Positions 1 to 9,465 are shown, counted from the first letter of the stretch. The stretch: DNA of 64,000 nucleotides from Hyphomicrobiales bacterium (GCA_900466745.1 UBNE01000003.1:248001-312000), one strand, 5' to 3'. Translations and numbers: made by a program. The notes: generated from the sequence alone by a model not told the origin.

Positions 1-1
1 C

Positions 2-1912
2 ACGGTCTCCATCCTGGGCGATCCCGCTTCGACACTGTCGTTGGCTGAGATACTCGATTCGGCCAAGCAGGCCGAGTTTCGAACGATCCCGGGAACAAGT
101 GTCAACTTCGGCTTCATCCGTACCCCGGTCTGGATCCGGCTGGAGTTGCCCAGCCGAACATCCGCGCAGGCGATCCTCTCGCTCTCGCCGAACTTCCTCG
201 ACGAGGTCGATATCTACACAGCCCCGCCAGATGCCCCTCTTTCCGCGGAACGGTTTGTCCGACACGCGATGGGGGACCGCCGCCCGCTGCCGCAGGACGG
301 CATTTCGGCGCTCGACTATGCCGTTCGTCTCGATTTCACCGAGGGCGCGACGACGCGCGTCTTCATCCGCATCCTGAACAGCAACACGGCGACCTATCTG
401 CTTCTGCAACTCGGTTCGATCGAAGACCATACCTCGCGGGTCGTCATGAGTGCGAGCCTTTATGGCGTCTGGTTCGGCGGCATGGGCGTGCTGCTGGTGA
501 CGCAGCTCGTCTTCTTCTACTTCGACAGGAAGGCGCAGTATCCGCTGCTGGCGGCCAGCACGCTCGGGATCATGCTGATCTATATGGGCAATCTCGGCTA
601 CAGCCGGCTCTATCTCTTTCCCGACAACGGTGCCGCCAACGACGCTTTTCTCGGCTTCAACGCCTGGGCCGGCCTGACGGCGAGCGCGATCGCCTACATG
701 CACATCCTCGATCTGCGCCATCGGGCGCCGCTGGTGCGTCGCCTCTATCAGGCCGCTGCCCTGGCCGGACTCGTCGGTGTGGGCTTCGCCTTTGCCGGCG
801 AGAACATGATCTTCGGACCGATCGGCTCGGTGCTGACCATCGTCATGGCCTGCGTGAACATGGTGCAGGGCCTGCGGCAATGCAGCGAGGAAGGGACTGC
901 GAGCCGTCTCAGGGGCGCGGCATTCGCGGCGCTTTGCCTCGGCGCCGTTCTGACGATGGCGCAGCGTCTCGGAGCAAGCTGGCTGCCGCATTGGACCGTT
1001 CACAGCTACGGCATCGCCGGATTGTTTCTCACGGTGCTGCTGACGGGGGCCCTCGCGGTTCGGCTGCGGGCCGCCGAGGCGCTTACGCTGCGGATGAAGG
1101 ACGAGGCGCTGCGGCATGCGCAGCTTGCGGAGAACATCGCGGCGGGATTGGTCGAGGAGAGAACGCGCGAGCTGGTCGATGCCAGACGCATCGCCGAAGA
1201 AGCGCTTCGTCTCGAAAAGCAGTCCCAACTCCAGCAGGTCCGTTTCCTCGAAGTGGTGTCGCATCAGTACAGGACGCCACTCGCCGCCATCCGCTCGAGC
1301 ATCGACAGCATCGGACTGGCCCTGCCGTCCGACGACGGCGCCAACCAGGGCCGGATCGAGCGCATCCGCAGAGCCATTGCGCGGCTCGTCGAGATGCTGG
1401 AGATCAATCTCGCGCGCAGCCGGATACAGGGACCGTCCTTCCGCCCTCGCATCGTCCGCATCAATGCCGGCGCCCTTGTCAGCGCCGCCCACCAGCGCGC
1501 CTGCGACCTGCTCAGCGGCCCGACGATCGAGCTGCTGCTCGAGCCGCGGGCCGCGCAGGCGACGATCGCGGCCGACGAGGGCATGATGGAACTCGTCATC
1601 ATCAATCTGCTCGAAAATGCCGTCAAATTCACCGCGCTGAAGGGCAGCGAGCCGATCGAACTCACCCTGGCCATGGCGGGCGAAGAGGTCGTCGTCACCG
1701 TCACGGATCGCGGCTGCGGCATCCCGGCCTCCGAGCTTCCCGAGGTTTTCGCGCTCGGGGCGCGCGGGCGGCATTCCGAGGCCGTCGAAGGATCCGGCCT
1801 CGGCCTGTTCCTGGTGAAGAAGATCGTCACCGCCCATAACGGCCGGGTTTCGATCGAAAGCAGCGAAGGCGTGGGCACCACGGTGCGGGTCGTCCTGCCG
1901 ACAGAGCCCTGA
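2..1912 (+). CDS. 7TM-DISM sensor histidine kinase, 5' end outside the window
   Basis: Membrane histidine kinase. The reading frame stays open to the window edge, and the first start inside is a TTG at 41, so the N terminus is probably cut off. Counting from that TTG, residues 1-130 resemble the extracytoplasmic 7TMR-DISMED2 sensor domain. About seven hydrophobic segments follow (140-340), then a charged coiled coil (345-400). The HisKA box has its phospho-acceptor at about H408, in SHQYRTP. The ATPase part shows an N box (NLLENAVKF), a G1 box (DRGCGIP) and a G2 box (GSGLGLF). No response regulator is adjacent in the window. The next genes rightward form a peptide-export cluster, which it might regulate, but this is inference from position only. 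Confidence 0.85.
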   Translation, partial: TVSILGDPASTLSLAEILDSAKQAEFRTIPGTSVNFGFIRTPVWIRLELPSRTSAQAILSLSPNFLDEVDIYTAPPDAPLSAERFVRHAMGDRRPLPQDGISALDYAVRLDFTEGATTRVFIRILNSNTATYLLLQLGSIEDHTSRVVMSASLYGVWFGGMGVLLVTQLVFFYFDRKAQYPLLAASTLGIMLIYMGNLGYSRLYLFPDNGAANDAFLGFNAWAGLTASAIAYMHILDLRHRAPLVRRLYQAAALAGLVGVGFAFAGENMIFGPIGSVLTIVMACVNMVQGLRQCSEEGTASRLRGAAFAALCLGAVLTMAQRLGASWLPHWTVHSYGIAGLFLTVLLTGALAVRLRAAEALTLRMKDEALRHAQLAENIAAGLVEERTRELVDARRIAEEALRLEKQSQLQQVRFLEVVSHQYRTPLAAIRSSIDSIGLALPSDDGANQGRIERIRRAIARLVEMLEINLARSRIQGPSFRPRIVRINAGALVSAAHQRACDLLSGPTIELLLEPRAAQATIAADEGMMELVIINLLENAVKFTALKGSEPIELTLAMAGEEVVVTVTDRGCGIPASELPEVFALGARGRHSEAVEGSGLGLFLVKKIVTAHNGRVSIESSEGVGTTVRVVLPTEP

Positions 1913-2526
1913 ACAGATCTTTGACCAGGGGCAGCCCGGTGGCTGCGGCGTCCAAAATCACCTTACGGCGCGCAGTCCACTTCCCAGCCGGGCTCAGTTA
2001 ACACTTTTTTCGCCGTCCCTCAAAGAAGCAGCGCCCAGACGAAGCAAATCGTTACATCGCATTACATCGCGGAAAAAGCGTTACATTTTCGGATATTGAT
2101 TGCGGGCGACACCCGTACGAACGTCATCTCCACAGAAACACACTGGGGAGCTGGTGCGATAGCGCCGTCCGAAAGACCGCGCCAATTCGGAAATGAGATG
2201 GAGTCTCGCGCGACGACATGCGCGCCGCACTTCTTTTTTGCCTTGCTGTTTTGGTCAGTTCGGTTCCTTGCCCTCGAAACGGTGCAGGCACCGGCTTCGG
2301 TAAACGGCATTAGGTAGTATCCAAACTAAATTGAATAAATAATTCACAATTATTTGGTTATAATTGCGCAATCTCAAATAAATTGGCGATTTTTAATACT
2401 AAGTAAAATGGTTCTTCTGTAAGTTTTCTCTACTACCAGTATGCGATTACGCCAGAATAAGCCTCAAGAATGCGCCCCTCTCGAACATCACCTTCAACAC
2501 GCAATAATCAGCCGGAGACTCGATCG
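1913..2526. other. Intergenic region, partly AT-rich, upstream of the peptide cluster
   Basis: About 600 bases without a convincing gene. The short frames on both strands near 2062-2317 have no ribosome site or family signature. From about 2310 to 2460 the DNA is strongly AT-rich compared with its surroundings and contains a TATAAT at 2359-2364, so it probably carries the promoter of the downstream cluster. Three TTACAT copies lie at 2052, 2062 and 2081. Confidence 0.5.
2052..2086. promoter_or_regulatory. Three direct TTACAT repeats
   Basis: TTACAT occurs at 2052-2057, 2062-2067 and 2081-2086 on the plus strand. The first two are parts of a repeated TTACATCGC with a 10-base period, and the third lies 19 bases further on. 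Spacing near one and two helical turns is typical of tandem regulator sites. The binding protein is unknown. Confidence 0.3.
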
Positions 2527-2796
2527 ATGAACAATAACGACATCCCCGACAATGCTTCTGTGCAGCCGCCGCCGTGCTCCGACGTGAAGCTCAGCGAGCA
2601 GGAACTCGAGGCGCTGAACGGCGCCGGTGTCGGCAATGCATTCAAGGGGGCCGTCGCGGGCGGCCTCGGCCTTGCGGGCGTGGGTGCCATGTGCGGCCCC
2701 GTCGGGGCCGGGGTGTTGGGCGCTGTCGGCGTGATCGGCGGGGCGATCATGGGCGCATTCGCGCCGGACTCAGACGGTCCGGTCAGCGGTCTATAA
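2527..2796 (+). CDS. Glycine-zipper bacteriocin-like precursor peptide 1
   Basis: An 89-residue peptide, probably exported and cleaved by the downstream NHLM transporter. The start at 2527 was chosen over an upstream in-frame start at 2470 because GGAG lies about 9 bases before it. The first half is a hydrophilic leader ending in LSEQELEALNGAG. The rest is a Gly/Ala/Val-rich hydrophobic core with GxxxG-like spacing and one cysteine. The leader ending matches four other small genes at 9187-10804. No family name is certain; it could act as an unmodified membrane-active bacteriocin. It lies 49 bases upstream of the HlyD-like gene and is likely cotranscribed with it. Confidence 0.7.
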   Translation: MNNNDIPDNASVQPPPCSDVKLSEQELEALNGAGVGNAFKGAVAGGLGLAGVGAMCGPVGAGVLGAVGVIGGAIMGAFAPDSDGPVSGL

Positions 2797-2803
2797 TCGT
2801 TAT

Positions 2804-2816
2804 CGAGGTCACCTCG
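2804..2816. other. Short palindrome between precursor 1 and the export genes
   Basis: CGAGGT and ACCTCG are separated by one base (2804-2816) in the 49-base gap. An RNA hairpin here could protect the precursor mRNA 3' end or attenuate the export genes. No T-run follows, so it is not a standard terminator. Confidence 0.3.
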
Positions 2817-2845
2817 TTCGACCCTTCGTTCCGAGACAACGCGAC

Positions 2846-4096
2846 ATGACGGCGGCTCTCTACCGCAAGGAAGCGCTCGACAATCTCGCGGGCCCTGACC
2901 GGCTCGACGAGATGGTGCGCGTCACCTCTCCGCAGGGCTGGGCCGCGCTGGGCACGGCGCTGCTGATCGTAACCGGCTGTCTCGGCTGGTCGATCTTCGG
3001 CAGCTATCGCACCACCGTCTCCGGCCAGGGCCTGCTCGTCCCGGCCGGAGGCGCCTTCGTCAGCGTCTACGCTCCCAAGGCCGGGTGGCTCGACAGCTAT
3101 CGACAGCGCGGCGACAAGGTGAAGAAGGGTGATCTGATCGCCCGTCTCAGCGCGCCCGAGGACGCAGCCCGTCTCGCCGACGTCGATAGCCGCGTCACCC
3201 AGCTCACGGAACAGCGCGCAGCGCTCGCTGCGCAGATCGAGGATCGCATCCGCAAGGAGACGATCGCGGCCCAGCGCAAGCGCGAGGCGCTGCAGGAGAC
3301 GATCGATCTCGGAGAATCTCGGGTGGAGGCGCTCAATACCCTGCTCGGTCAGCGCGAAGGCCTGCTCTCGAAAGGGCTGATGCCCTCCGACCGGATCATC
3401 GAGACGCGCGAGAGGCTGTTCGCCGCCCGCGAATCGATATCCAGGGCCCGGACGGAGCTGTTATCGCTCGACGCCTCGCTCCAGACCCTGCGCCACCAGA
3501 CCGACCAGGAGCGCGCGGCGCTCGATCGCCAGTTGCGCGACGCGGAGGGCCAGCGCGCCCAGACCCATCTCAGCGAGAACCTGGCGACGACTATCGTCGC
3601 CCGTTCCGACGGCACCATCACCACCAACGAGGCCGGCGACCACGCGCTGGTCAGCGCCGGCCAGAAGCTGATGGTGATCGAGCAGGGCGGCCCGCGGCTC
3701 GACGCGCTGCTCTATGTGCCGGCGGACAGCGGCAAGGAGGTCAAGCTCGGCATGGAGGTGCGCCTGTCGCCCTCCACCGCCAAGAAGGAGGAATACGGTT
3801 CGCTGATCGGCACGGTCATCCAGGTCGACGACAGCCCGGAGAACGAGGCGGCGCTGGCCCAGCGCCTCGGCAACCCCGATCTCGCGCGCCTCTTCACCCG
3901 CGCCGGGCCGCCGCTCCAGCTTGTCGTGCGGATCAATCCCGGTTCCGACGGCCCCGACAGCTACGCCTGGACCTCCAAGCGCGGCGAGCAGGTCGAGCTC
4001 GCCTCGACCACCCTTCTGGAGGGCCAGGTGACCGTGAAGTCTGGCCGGCCGATCAGCCTGTTCATCCCGGCGCTGCGCAGGTTCGTCGGATTATGA
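2846..4096 (+). CDS. NHLM-type secretion adaptor (HlyD family)
   Basis: A 416-residue periplasmic adaptor of the HlyD/membrane fusion family, resembling the NHLM bacteriocin system secretion protein. It has a short cytoplasmic N terminus, one membrane segment at about residues 33-53, a biotinyl-lipoyl-like segment and a long coiled coil (about 95-230, rich in Arg, Glu and Gln). A beta-rich C-terminal part follows. It should link the ABC exporter to the outer membrane. Its end overlaps the next gene by four bases (ATGA), indicating translational coupling. No outer-membrane TolC-like partner is in the window. Confidence 0.88.
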   Translation: MTAALYRKEALDNLAGPDRLDEMVRVTSPQGWAALGTALLIVTGCLGWSIFGSYRTTVSGQGLLVPAGGAFVSVYAPKAGWLDSYRQRGDKVKKGDLIARLSAPEDAARLADVDSRVTQLTEQRAALAAQIEDRIRKETIAAQRKREALQETIDLGESRVEALNTLLGQREGLLSKGLMPSDRIIETRERLFAARESISRARTELLSLDASLQTLRHQTDQERAALDRQLRDAEGQRAQTHLSENLATTIVARSDGTITTNEAGDHALVSAGQKLMVIEQGGPRLDALLYVPADSGKEVKLGMEVRLSPSTAKKEEYGSLIGTVIQVDDSPENEAALAQRLGNPDLARLFTRAGPPLQLVVRINPGSDGPDSYAWTSKRGEQVELASTTLLEGQVTVKSGRPISLFIPALRRFVGL

Positions 4097-6273
4097 GCAA
4101 GGTGCCTCCCTTGCGCTTCCCGCAGACCGGCCGCAAGCGGGTCCCGACCATCCTGCAGATGGAGGCCGTCGAATGCGGCGCCGCCTGTCTCGCCATGGTC
4201 CTGGCCCATCACGGCAAATGGGTGCCGCTCGAGGAGCTGCGCGTCGCCTGCGGCGTCTCGCGCGACGGCAGCAAGGCGAAGAACCTGGTGCAGGCGGCGC
4301 GGCGCTACGGCCTGGCGGCCGAGGGCTGGCGCACCGAGCCGAACAAGCTCGCCGGCAAGCGGCTGCCGGCGATTCTGTTCTGGGAATTCAACCATTTCGT
4401 CGTGCTGGAGGGGATCGGCCGCAAGGTCGTCTACATCAACGATCCCGCCAGCGGCCCGCGCACGGTCACGCATGATGAATTCAACCGCGCCTTCACCGGC
4501 GTGATACTGACCATGGCGCCAGGGCCGGAGTTTCGGCCTTCAGGCGCGCGGGCGAATGTCTGGGGGGCGGTGCGCGACCAGCTCGCGCCCTCGCGCGGCG
4601 CCGTCGTCTTCCTGGTTCTGGCCGGCATCGCCGCCCTCGTGCCCGGCGTCTTCGTTCCGGCGGCGACGAAGGTCTTCGTCGACGACATTCTCGTTCGCCA
4701 TCTGACGGACTGGATGCGGCCGCTGCTCCTTGGCCTCACCTGCGCGGCCCTTCTCGGCGGGCTGCTGAACTGGCTGCAGGGCTATTTCCTCGCGCGCCTG
4801 CAATGGAAGCTCGGCGTGTCGCTGGGCCTGAAACTGACATGGCATCTGCTGCGGTTGTCGCCGAGCTTCTTCGCGCAGCGCTATGCGGGCGACATCGCGA
4901 GCCGGCTCGCGACCACGGAACGGGCCTGCGACCTGATCGGCAGCCAGGTTTCCGCCCTGCTGGTCACAGGGCTCGCGGCGTTGTTCTACGGGGCGTTGAT
5001 GGCGGTCTACGACCCTGTGCTGGCAGGCATCGGCCTGGCGCTTGCCCTCTTCAATGCCGTGTTCGCCCGCCTCATGGCGCGCCGGCAGGAGAATGCCGCC
5101 CGCACCGTCATGCGGGAGCAGGCGGCCCTGGGCAGCCTTTCCATCAGCGGCATCCAGTCGATCGAGACCTTGAAGGCGACGGCTTCCGAGGACGATTTCC
5201 TGAATCGCTGGGCCAACGCTCAGGCGCGCACCATGAACGCGGTGCACCGCTCGCAACTGCCGCTCCAATTCCTCGATCTGATCCCCCGTGCGCTCGGCGC
5301 GTTGACGATGGCGGCGATCCTCGGCGTCGGCGGCTGGCGCGTCATGGAGGGCCTGATCACCGTCGGGACGCTCGCCGCCTTCCAGACCGTCCTGTCGAGC
5401 TTCCTGTCGCAGGTCGGCGGTCTCGTCGGCGTCGCGTCGGGCATGCGCGAACTGCGGGTCGCGATGGAGCGCGTCGACGACGTGCTGCGCTATCCGCTCG
5501 ACCGCCGCCTGGACCCGAAATGCGCGCCCGAGGCCGAGGGGCCGCCGCGTCGTCTCTCCGGCGCCGTCGATGTCGCCGATCTGAGCTACGGCTACAACCC
5601 GCTCGATCCACCGCTGGTCGATGGCTTTTCGCTGAAGGTGGCGCCGGGTTCCCGCATCGCTCTGGTCGGCCCCTCCGGCAGCGGCAAATCCACGATCGCG
5701 CGGCTGCTCGTCGGGCTGGCCGAGCCCTGGGGCGGCAGTATCGCGTTCGACGGCCAGCCGGGGGACCGGATCCTGCCCGGCGTCCGCGCGGCTTCCATCG
5801 CCTATGTCGAGCAGTCGGTCGTCCTGATGGAAGGCACCGTCCGCGAGAATCTGACCTTGTGGGACCCGCGGGTGAGCGAGCGCACGATCGTCGAGGCGGC
5901 CCGCGACGCCGGCCTGCACGAAACCATCGCGGCGCGCCCCGGCGGATACGATGCCCCGGTCAGCGAAGGCGGCAGCAACTGGTCGGGCGGCCAGGCCCAG
6001 CGGCTGGAGATCGCCCGGGCGCTGGTGGGCGAACCGAGCATCCTCGTGCTCGATGAGGCGACCTCCGCTCTCGATGCCGCGACCGAAGCGACCATCCTCG
6101 AAAACCTCCGACGCCGGGGCTGCACCATCATCCTGGTCACCCATCGCCTCAGCGCTATCCGCGACTGCGACGAGATCCTCGTGCTGGATCGCGGCCGCAT
6201 CGTTCAGCGCGGATCGCATGAGGCGCTCTACGACCAGCCGGGCACCTATGGAGAACTCATCCGTGCTGCATGA
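4093..6273 (+). CDS. NHLM peptidase-containing ABC exporter (C39 protease, membrane and ATPase domains)
   Basis: A 726-residue bacteriocin exporter that cleaves leader peptides and moves the cores across the inner membrane. The N-terminal C39 peptidase has its catalytic Cys at C28 (in VECGAAC), His at H101 (in NHFVV) and Asp at D117 (in INDPAS), so it appears active. A six-helix membrane domain occupies about 160-450. The ATPase domain shows Walker A (GPSGSGKST), signature WSGGQAQ and Walker B (ILVLDEATSALD). C39 peptidases cut after double-glycine-type leaders, matching the GG/GA motifs of the five nearby peptides. It starts in an overlap with the HlyD-like gene and overlaps the next ABC gene by 26 bases. 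Confidence 0.93.
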   Translation: MSKVPPLRFPQTGRKRVPTILQMEAVECGAACLAMVLAHHGKWVPLEELRVACGVSRDGSKAKNLVQAARRYGLAAEGWRTEPNKLAGKRLPAILFWEFNHFVVLEGIGRKVVYINDPASGPRTVTHDEFNRAFTGVILTMAPGPEFRPSGARANVWGAVRDQLAPSRGAVVFLVLAGIAALVPGVFVPAATKVFVDDILVRHLTDWMRPLLLGLTCAALLGGLLNWLQGYFLARLQWKLGVSLGLKLTWHLLRLSPSFFAQRYAGDIASRLATTERACDLIGSQVSALLVTGLAALFYGALMAVYDPVLAGIGLALALFNAVFARLMARRQENAARTVMREQAALGSLSISGIQSIETLKATASEDDFLNRWANAQARTMNAVHRSQLPLQFLDLIPRALGALTMAAILGVGGWRVMEGLITVGTLAAFQTVLSSFLSQVGGLVGVASGMRELRVAMERVDDVLRYPLDRRLDPKCAPEAEGPPRRLSGAVDVADLSYGYNPLDPPLVDGFSLKVAPGSRIALVGPSGSGKSTIARLLVGLAEPWGGSIAFDGQPGDRILPGVRAASIAYVEQSVVLMEGTVRENLTLWDPRVSERTIVEAARDAGLHETIAARPGGYDAPVSEGGSNWSGGQAQRLEIARALVGEPSILVLDEATSALDAATEATILENLRRRGCTIILVTHRLSAIRDCDEILVLDRGRIVQRGSHEALYDQPGTYGELIRAA

Positions 6274-9136
6274 AGCCCCTCAGCGGATGGCCGGCAGCGG
6301 CACGACGCCCATCGAGCGGTGCGGAGCCGTCCCGGTCTCGGTCGCCGGGCTGCGCGTCGACGTCGGCTCGGCCGATCTGTATCTCGATTGGCCCGGCCGG
6401 GCGGGGCGGCGGCGACGCATTGCCTCTCTTGACGCCCATGACATCGCCCTGCCGCTTTCGCTCACGCCGCCCCTCTCGGAACTGCCGGCGGAAGCGCGGT
6501 TTCTCGCCTTTCCAGCGCCGGGCTCGCGCTTGTCTTCCTTCGCGATCGAACCGTTTCTGAAAAGCCTCGATGCCGGCGAGCCCGCCGCGATCGAAGCGGC
6601 GGAGCGCTGGATCGAGCGCACCGCTCAGGCCGCCGGCCGGCCATTGGCGGGGACCATGCATCTCCTCGAGGCCGGAGAGGCGACGCTGGTACCCGGTCGC
6701 GTGGCGCGGCCGGCGCAAGGGATTCTCTGGGCCTCGGCCGCCGATGCGGCGCTGCTGACCGGACTGCCGGGAGCCGCGCCGGTTCTTCCGGCCATGCCCG
6801 CAGTTCCGGTGACGGCGGCCGGCGTGGCCGTCGATCGCGCGGCGGCGATTACCTGCCGCTCGAGTGTCGCGCTGGCCTTGGAGGGCGGGCTCTCGCGGGG
6901 CGTCCTCGCCCATCACGAGCGGGTGAAGCAAGCGCTCGCCTTCGCGGAAGCCGGCCGGGAAGACGAGGAAGCCGCGTACATCGCCGGCAAGGGCGACCGC
7001 GATCGCGCTGTCCTGGCTGCGACGGTCGCGCCGCTTCTGGCTCCCGCCGCGGCAGGCTCGCTGCACGGCGCTTCGCTGGCGTCGGTGTTCAGCAGCGTCG
7101 CCCGGGCCTCTGCGGTCGGCTTGCCCAACACGCCCTGGTCCGCATCCGACGAATACGAGCGCCAGCCGGTCGAGCAGCAGATCGACGCGCTTTCGGGCTG
7201 GGCCGGCGTGCGGGCTCGGCGCATCCGGCTGGAGCCGGGCTGGTGGCGCCGGGGCGGGCAATCGATCATCGGTTTCCGGCGGGATGGTGGCGGGCCGGTC
7301 GCGCTGATCGCGGGCACCGGCTGGCGAGGCGGATATCGCATCCGCGAGGCCGGCCGCGATCGGCCTGTCGACGCCCGAGTTGCGGCATCCCTGGCTCAGG
7401 ACGGCTACATCGTTCAGCGCCGCCTGCCGGATACGGCGATGGATGGCCGCGGCCTGCTGCGTTTCGCCGCCCCGCTGGCCTGGCCTGCCTTGGTTGCGAT
7501 CGTCATCATCGGCCTGGCCGGAAGCCTGCTCGGGCTCGTGACGCCGATGGCGACCGAGATCCTGTTCGAGACGGTCATTCCGGCGGCCTCGCATGCCGAG
7601 CTGGTTCAGCTCACGGCCGGCATCGCGGCGCTGGGCCTGGGCGGCATGGTCTTCGAACTCGTCCGCAGCTTGCTGGTCTTGCGGCTGTCCACGCTGCTGA
7701 ACACCGACCTCGAAGGCGCCGTCTGGGACCGCCTTCTGCGTTTGCCAGCCGGATTTTTCCGAAGCTACACCGCCGGCGATCTCGCCTTGCGGGCCGCGGC
7801 GATCAACCAGATGCGAGACGCGGTGAGCGGCACGGCGATCAGCTCGCTGTTATCGGCGGTGTTCTCGGTCTCCAGCCTCGCCCTGATCCTCTATTACGAA
7901 TGGCGCCTCGCTCTGGTCGCGATCGGCCTCGTCATCGTCCAACTGGTCGTGATGGTCGCGGTCAATCTGCGGATGCTGGGCTGGAAGCGGCAGGCGCTCG
8001 AGACGGACGGGCGGCTCCAGGCGCTTGCGCTTCAGTTGATCCAGGGCATCGCGAAGCTGAAAGTCGCCGGTGCCGAGGCGCGGGCCTTCGCAAGGTGGTC
8101 GCCGCTGTTCATCGCAAGGCGAGCGCTCGGCTTTCGCCAGGGGGCCTTGTCGTCCGGCTTCTCGGCGTTCGGGACCGCGTTCGGCATCGCCTCGACCGCG
8201 CTGCTGGTCGGGATCGTCGGCCTCGGCGGGATCGAGATCGGGATCGGCCGCTTCGTCGCGTTCAACGCAGCCTACGGCCAGTTCGTCTCGGCGACCCTGT
8301 CCCTGGGCAGCGTCCTGCCCGCTTTGATGTCGCTGAAGCCGCTTTACGGCCGAGCCGCGCCGCTGCTCGCCGCCTTGCCGGAGAATCTTGGCCGACAGGG
8401 CGCCCGGCACGATCTGCGCGGCGGCATCGAGGTCCGCGACGTGGTGTTCCGCTATCGCGGCGAAGGCCCTGCCGTTCTCGACGGCGTGTCGATCAAGGCC
8501 AAGGCGGGCGAGTTCGTCGGCATCGTCGGTGCCTCCGGTTCCGGCAAATCCACCTTGATGCGCGTCCTGCTCGGCTTCGAGACGCCGGAAAGCGGATCGG
8601 TGTTCTTCGACGACCAGGAACTCGGCAGCCTCGACCCGAGGGCATTGCGCCGCCAGATGGGCGTCGTCCTGCAATCGAGCCGCGCCACGAGCGGCACCAT
8701 CCTCGACAACATCCTCAACGGCGCCGCGCTGACCGAGGCCGATGCCTGGGAGGCGGCGCGCCTCGCCGGGCTGGAGGCAGACATCCGGGCCATGCCGATG
8801 CGTATGTACACCTTCGTCGGCGAGGACGGGACACTTCTCTCAGGCGGTCAGCGCCAGCGCCTGCTGATCGCCCGCGCGGTGGTGCGCCGGCCGCGGATCC
8901 TGCTCTTCGACGAAGCGACCAGCGCCCTCGACAACCGCACCCAGCAGATCGTCTCCGAAGGGTTGGAATGGCTCGACGCCACCCGAGTCGTCATTGCGCA
9001 CCGCCTGTCCACCATCCAGCACGCCGACCGCATCTATGTGCTGCAGGGAGGGCGGGTCGCCGAGGAGGGAAGCTATCGCGAGTTGCTCGAGCGCGGCGGA
9101 TTGTTCGCCCAACTGGCGCTCAGGCAGGTCGCGTGA
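6248..9136 (+). CDS. NHLM second ABC transporter, no peptidase domain
   Basis: A 962-residue ABC membrane-ATPase protein of the second NHLM transporter type. Its first half (about residues 1-390) is a poorly characterised soluble region without a C39 peptidase. A six-helix membrane domain follows (about 410-700). The ATPase domain has Walker A (GASGSGKST), signature LLSGGQRQR and Walker B (ILLFDEATSALD). The ATG at 6248 is the first sensible start and overlaps the previous gene by 26 bases. A GTG at 6263 or an ATG at 6287 are alternatives. It probably forms a heterodimer or paired transporter with the C39 exporter, as in other NHLM loci. Confidence 0.88.
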   Translation: MENSSVLHEAPQRMAGSGTTPIERCGAVPVSVAGLRVDVGSADLYLDWPGRAGRRRRIASLDAHDIALPLSLTPPLSELPAEARFLAFPAPGSRLSSFAIEPFLKSLDAGEPAAIEAAERWIERTAQAAGRPLAGTMHLLEAGEATLVPGRVARPAQGILWASAADAALLTGLPGAAPVLPAMPAVPVTAAGVAVDRAAAITCRSSVALALEGGLSRGVLAHHERVKQALAFAEAGREDEEAAYIAGKGDRDRAVLAATVAPLLAPAAAGSLHGASLASVFSSVARASAVGLPNTPWSASDEYERQPVEQQIDALSGWAGVRARRIRLEPGWWRRGGQSIIGFRRDGGGPVALIAGTGWRGGYRIREAGRDRPVDARVAASLAQDGYIVQRRLPDTAMDGRGLLRFAAPLAWPALVAIVIIGLAGSLLGLVTPMATEILFETVIPAASHAELVQLTAGIAALGLGGMVFELVRSLLVLRLSTLLNTDLEGAVWDRLLRLPAGFFRSYTAGDLALRAAAINQMRDAVSGTAISSLLSAVFSVSSLALILYYEWRLALVAIGLVIVQLVVMVAVNLRMLGWKRQALETDGRLQALALQLIQGIAKLKVAGAEARAFARWSPLFIARRALGFRQGALSSGFSAFGTAFGIASTALLVGIVGLGGIEIGIGRFVAFNAAYGQFVSATLSLGSVLPALMSLKPLYGRAAPLLAALPENLGRQGARHDLRGGIEVRDVVFRYRGEGPAVLDGVSIKAKAGEFVGIVGASGSGKSTLMRVLLGFETPESGSVFFDDQELGSLDPRALRRQMGVVLQSSRATSGTILDNILNGAALTEADAWEAARLAGLEADIRAMPMRMYTFVGEDGTLLSGGQRQRLLIARAVVRRPRILLFDEATSALDNRTQQIVSEGLEWLDATRVVIAHRLSTIQHADRIYVLQGGRVAEEGSYRELLERGGLFAQLALRQVA

Positions 9137-9186
9137 ACCGGGCATCCGCCGGACGGAAACGCAGCAAACCAAAGAAGGAACCCGAC

Positions 9187-9432
9187 ATGACCGACAGCAG
9201 CAACCGCAAGCTCGAGGAGACCGAGCTCGACCACGTGCACGGCGCAGGGGCCAATGGGCATTGGGACCATACCGGAAAGTCCTCGATGTGGGTGACCACC
9301 GTGCCCGGCGACGCCCATGGCTTCTTCGGGCCGAGCGAGAACAGAAGCTCCGTGCGGCCGGACGGCAATGGCGGCTACATCCGCTGGGACCGGGCCAATA
9401 ACTGCGAAGCTCCGGCCATCCGCAGGAGCTGA
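9187..9432 (+). CDS. Small peptide 2 with double-glycine-type leader and polar core
   Basis: An 81-residue peptide starting 50 bases after the second ABC gene, behind a good AAGGA ribosome site. Residues 8-20 (LEETELDHVHGAG) match the leader ending of the other precursors here. The predicted core of about 60 residues is polar and rich in Gly, His, Trp, Asn and Asp, with one Cys. This differs from the hydrophobic cores of peptides 1, 4 and 5. I recognise no family for the core. It may be a second exported peptide or an accessory factor. Confidence 0.55.
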   Translation: MTDSSNRKLEETELDHVHGAGANGHWDHTGKSSMWVTTVPGDAHGFFGPSENRSSVRPDGNGGYIRWDRANNCEAPAIRRS

Positions 9433-9465
9433 GGCGGTGGCGCCAATCGCTTGATGGAGAAGGCC

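Noticed and set aside
2062-2317. Two overlapping short frames on opposite strands in the AT-rich intergenic region
   Set aside because: No ribosome site, no family signature and mutually exclusive.
2527-2796. Precursor 1 as a lanthipeptide or cyanobactin
   Set aside because: The core has one Cys and no synthetase gene is nearby.
4540-6219. 559-codon minus-strand frame opposite the C39 ABC exporter
   Set aside because: Antisense shadow with no motif; ABC ATPase motifs are on the plus strand.
7243-9186. Long plus-strand frame leading into small peptide 2
   Set aside because: The upstream part is a shadow of the second ABC gene; only the segment from ATG 9187 with its own ribosome site is plausible.
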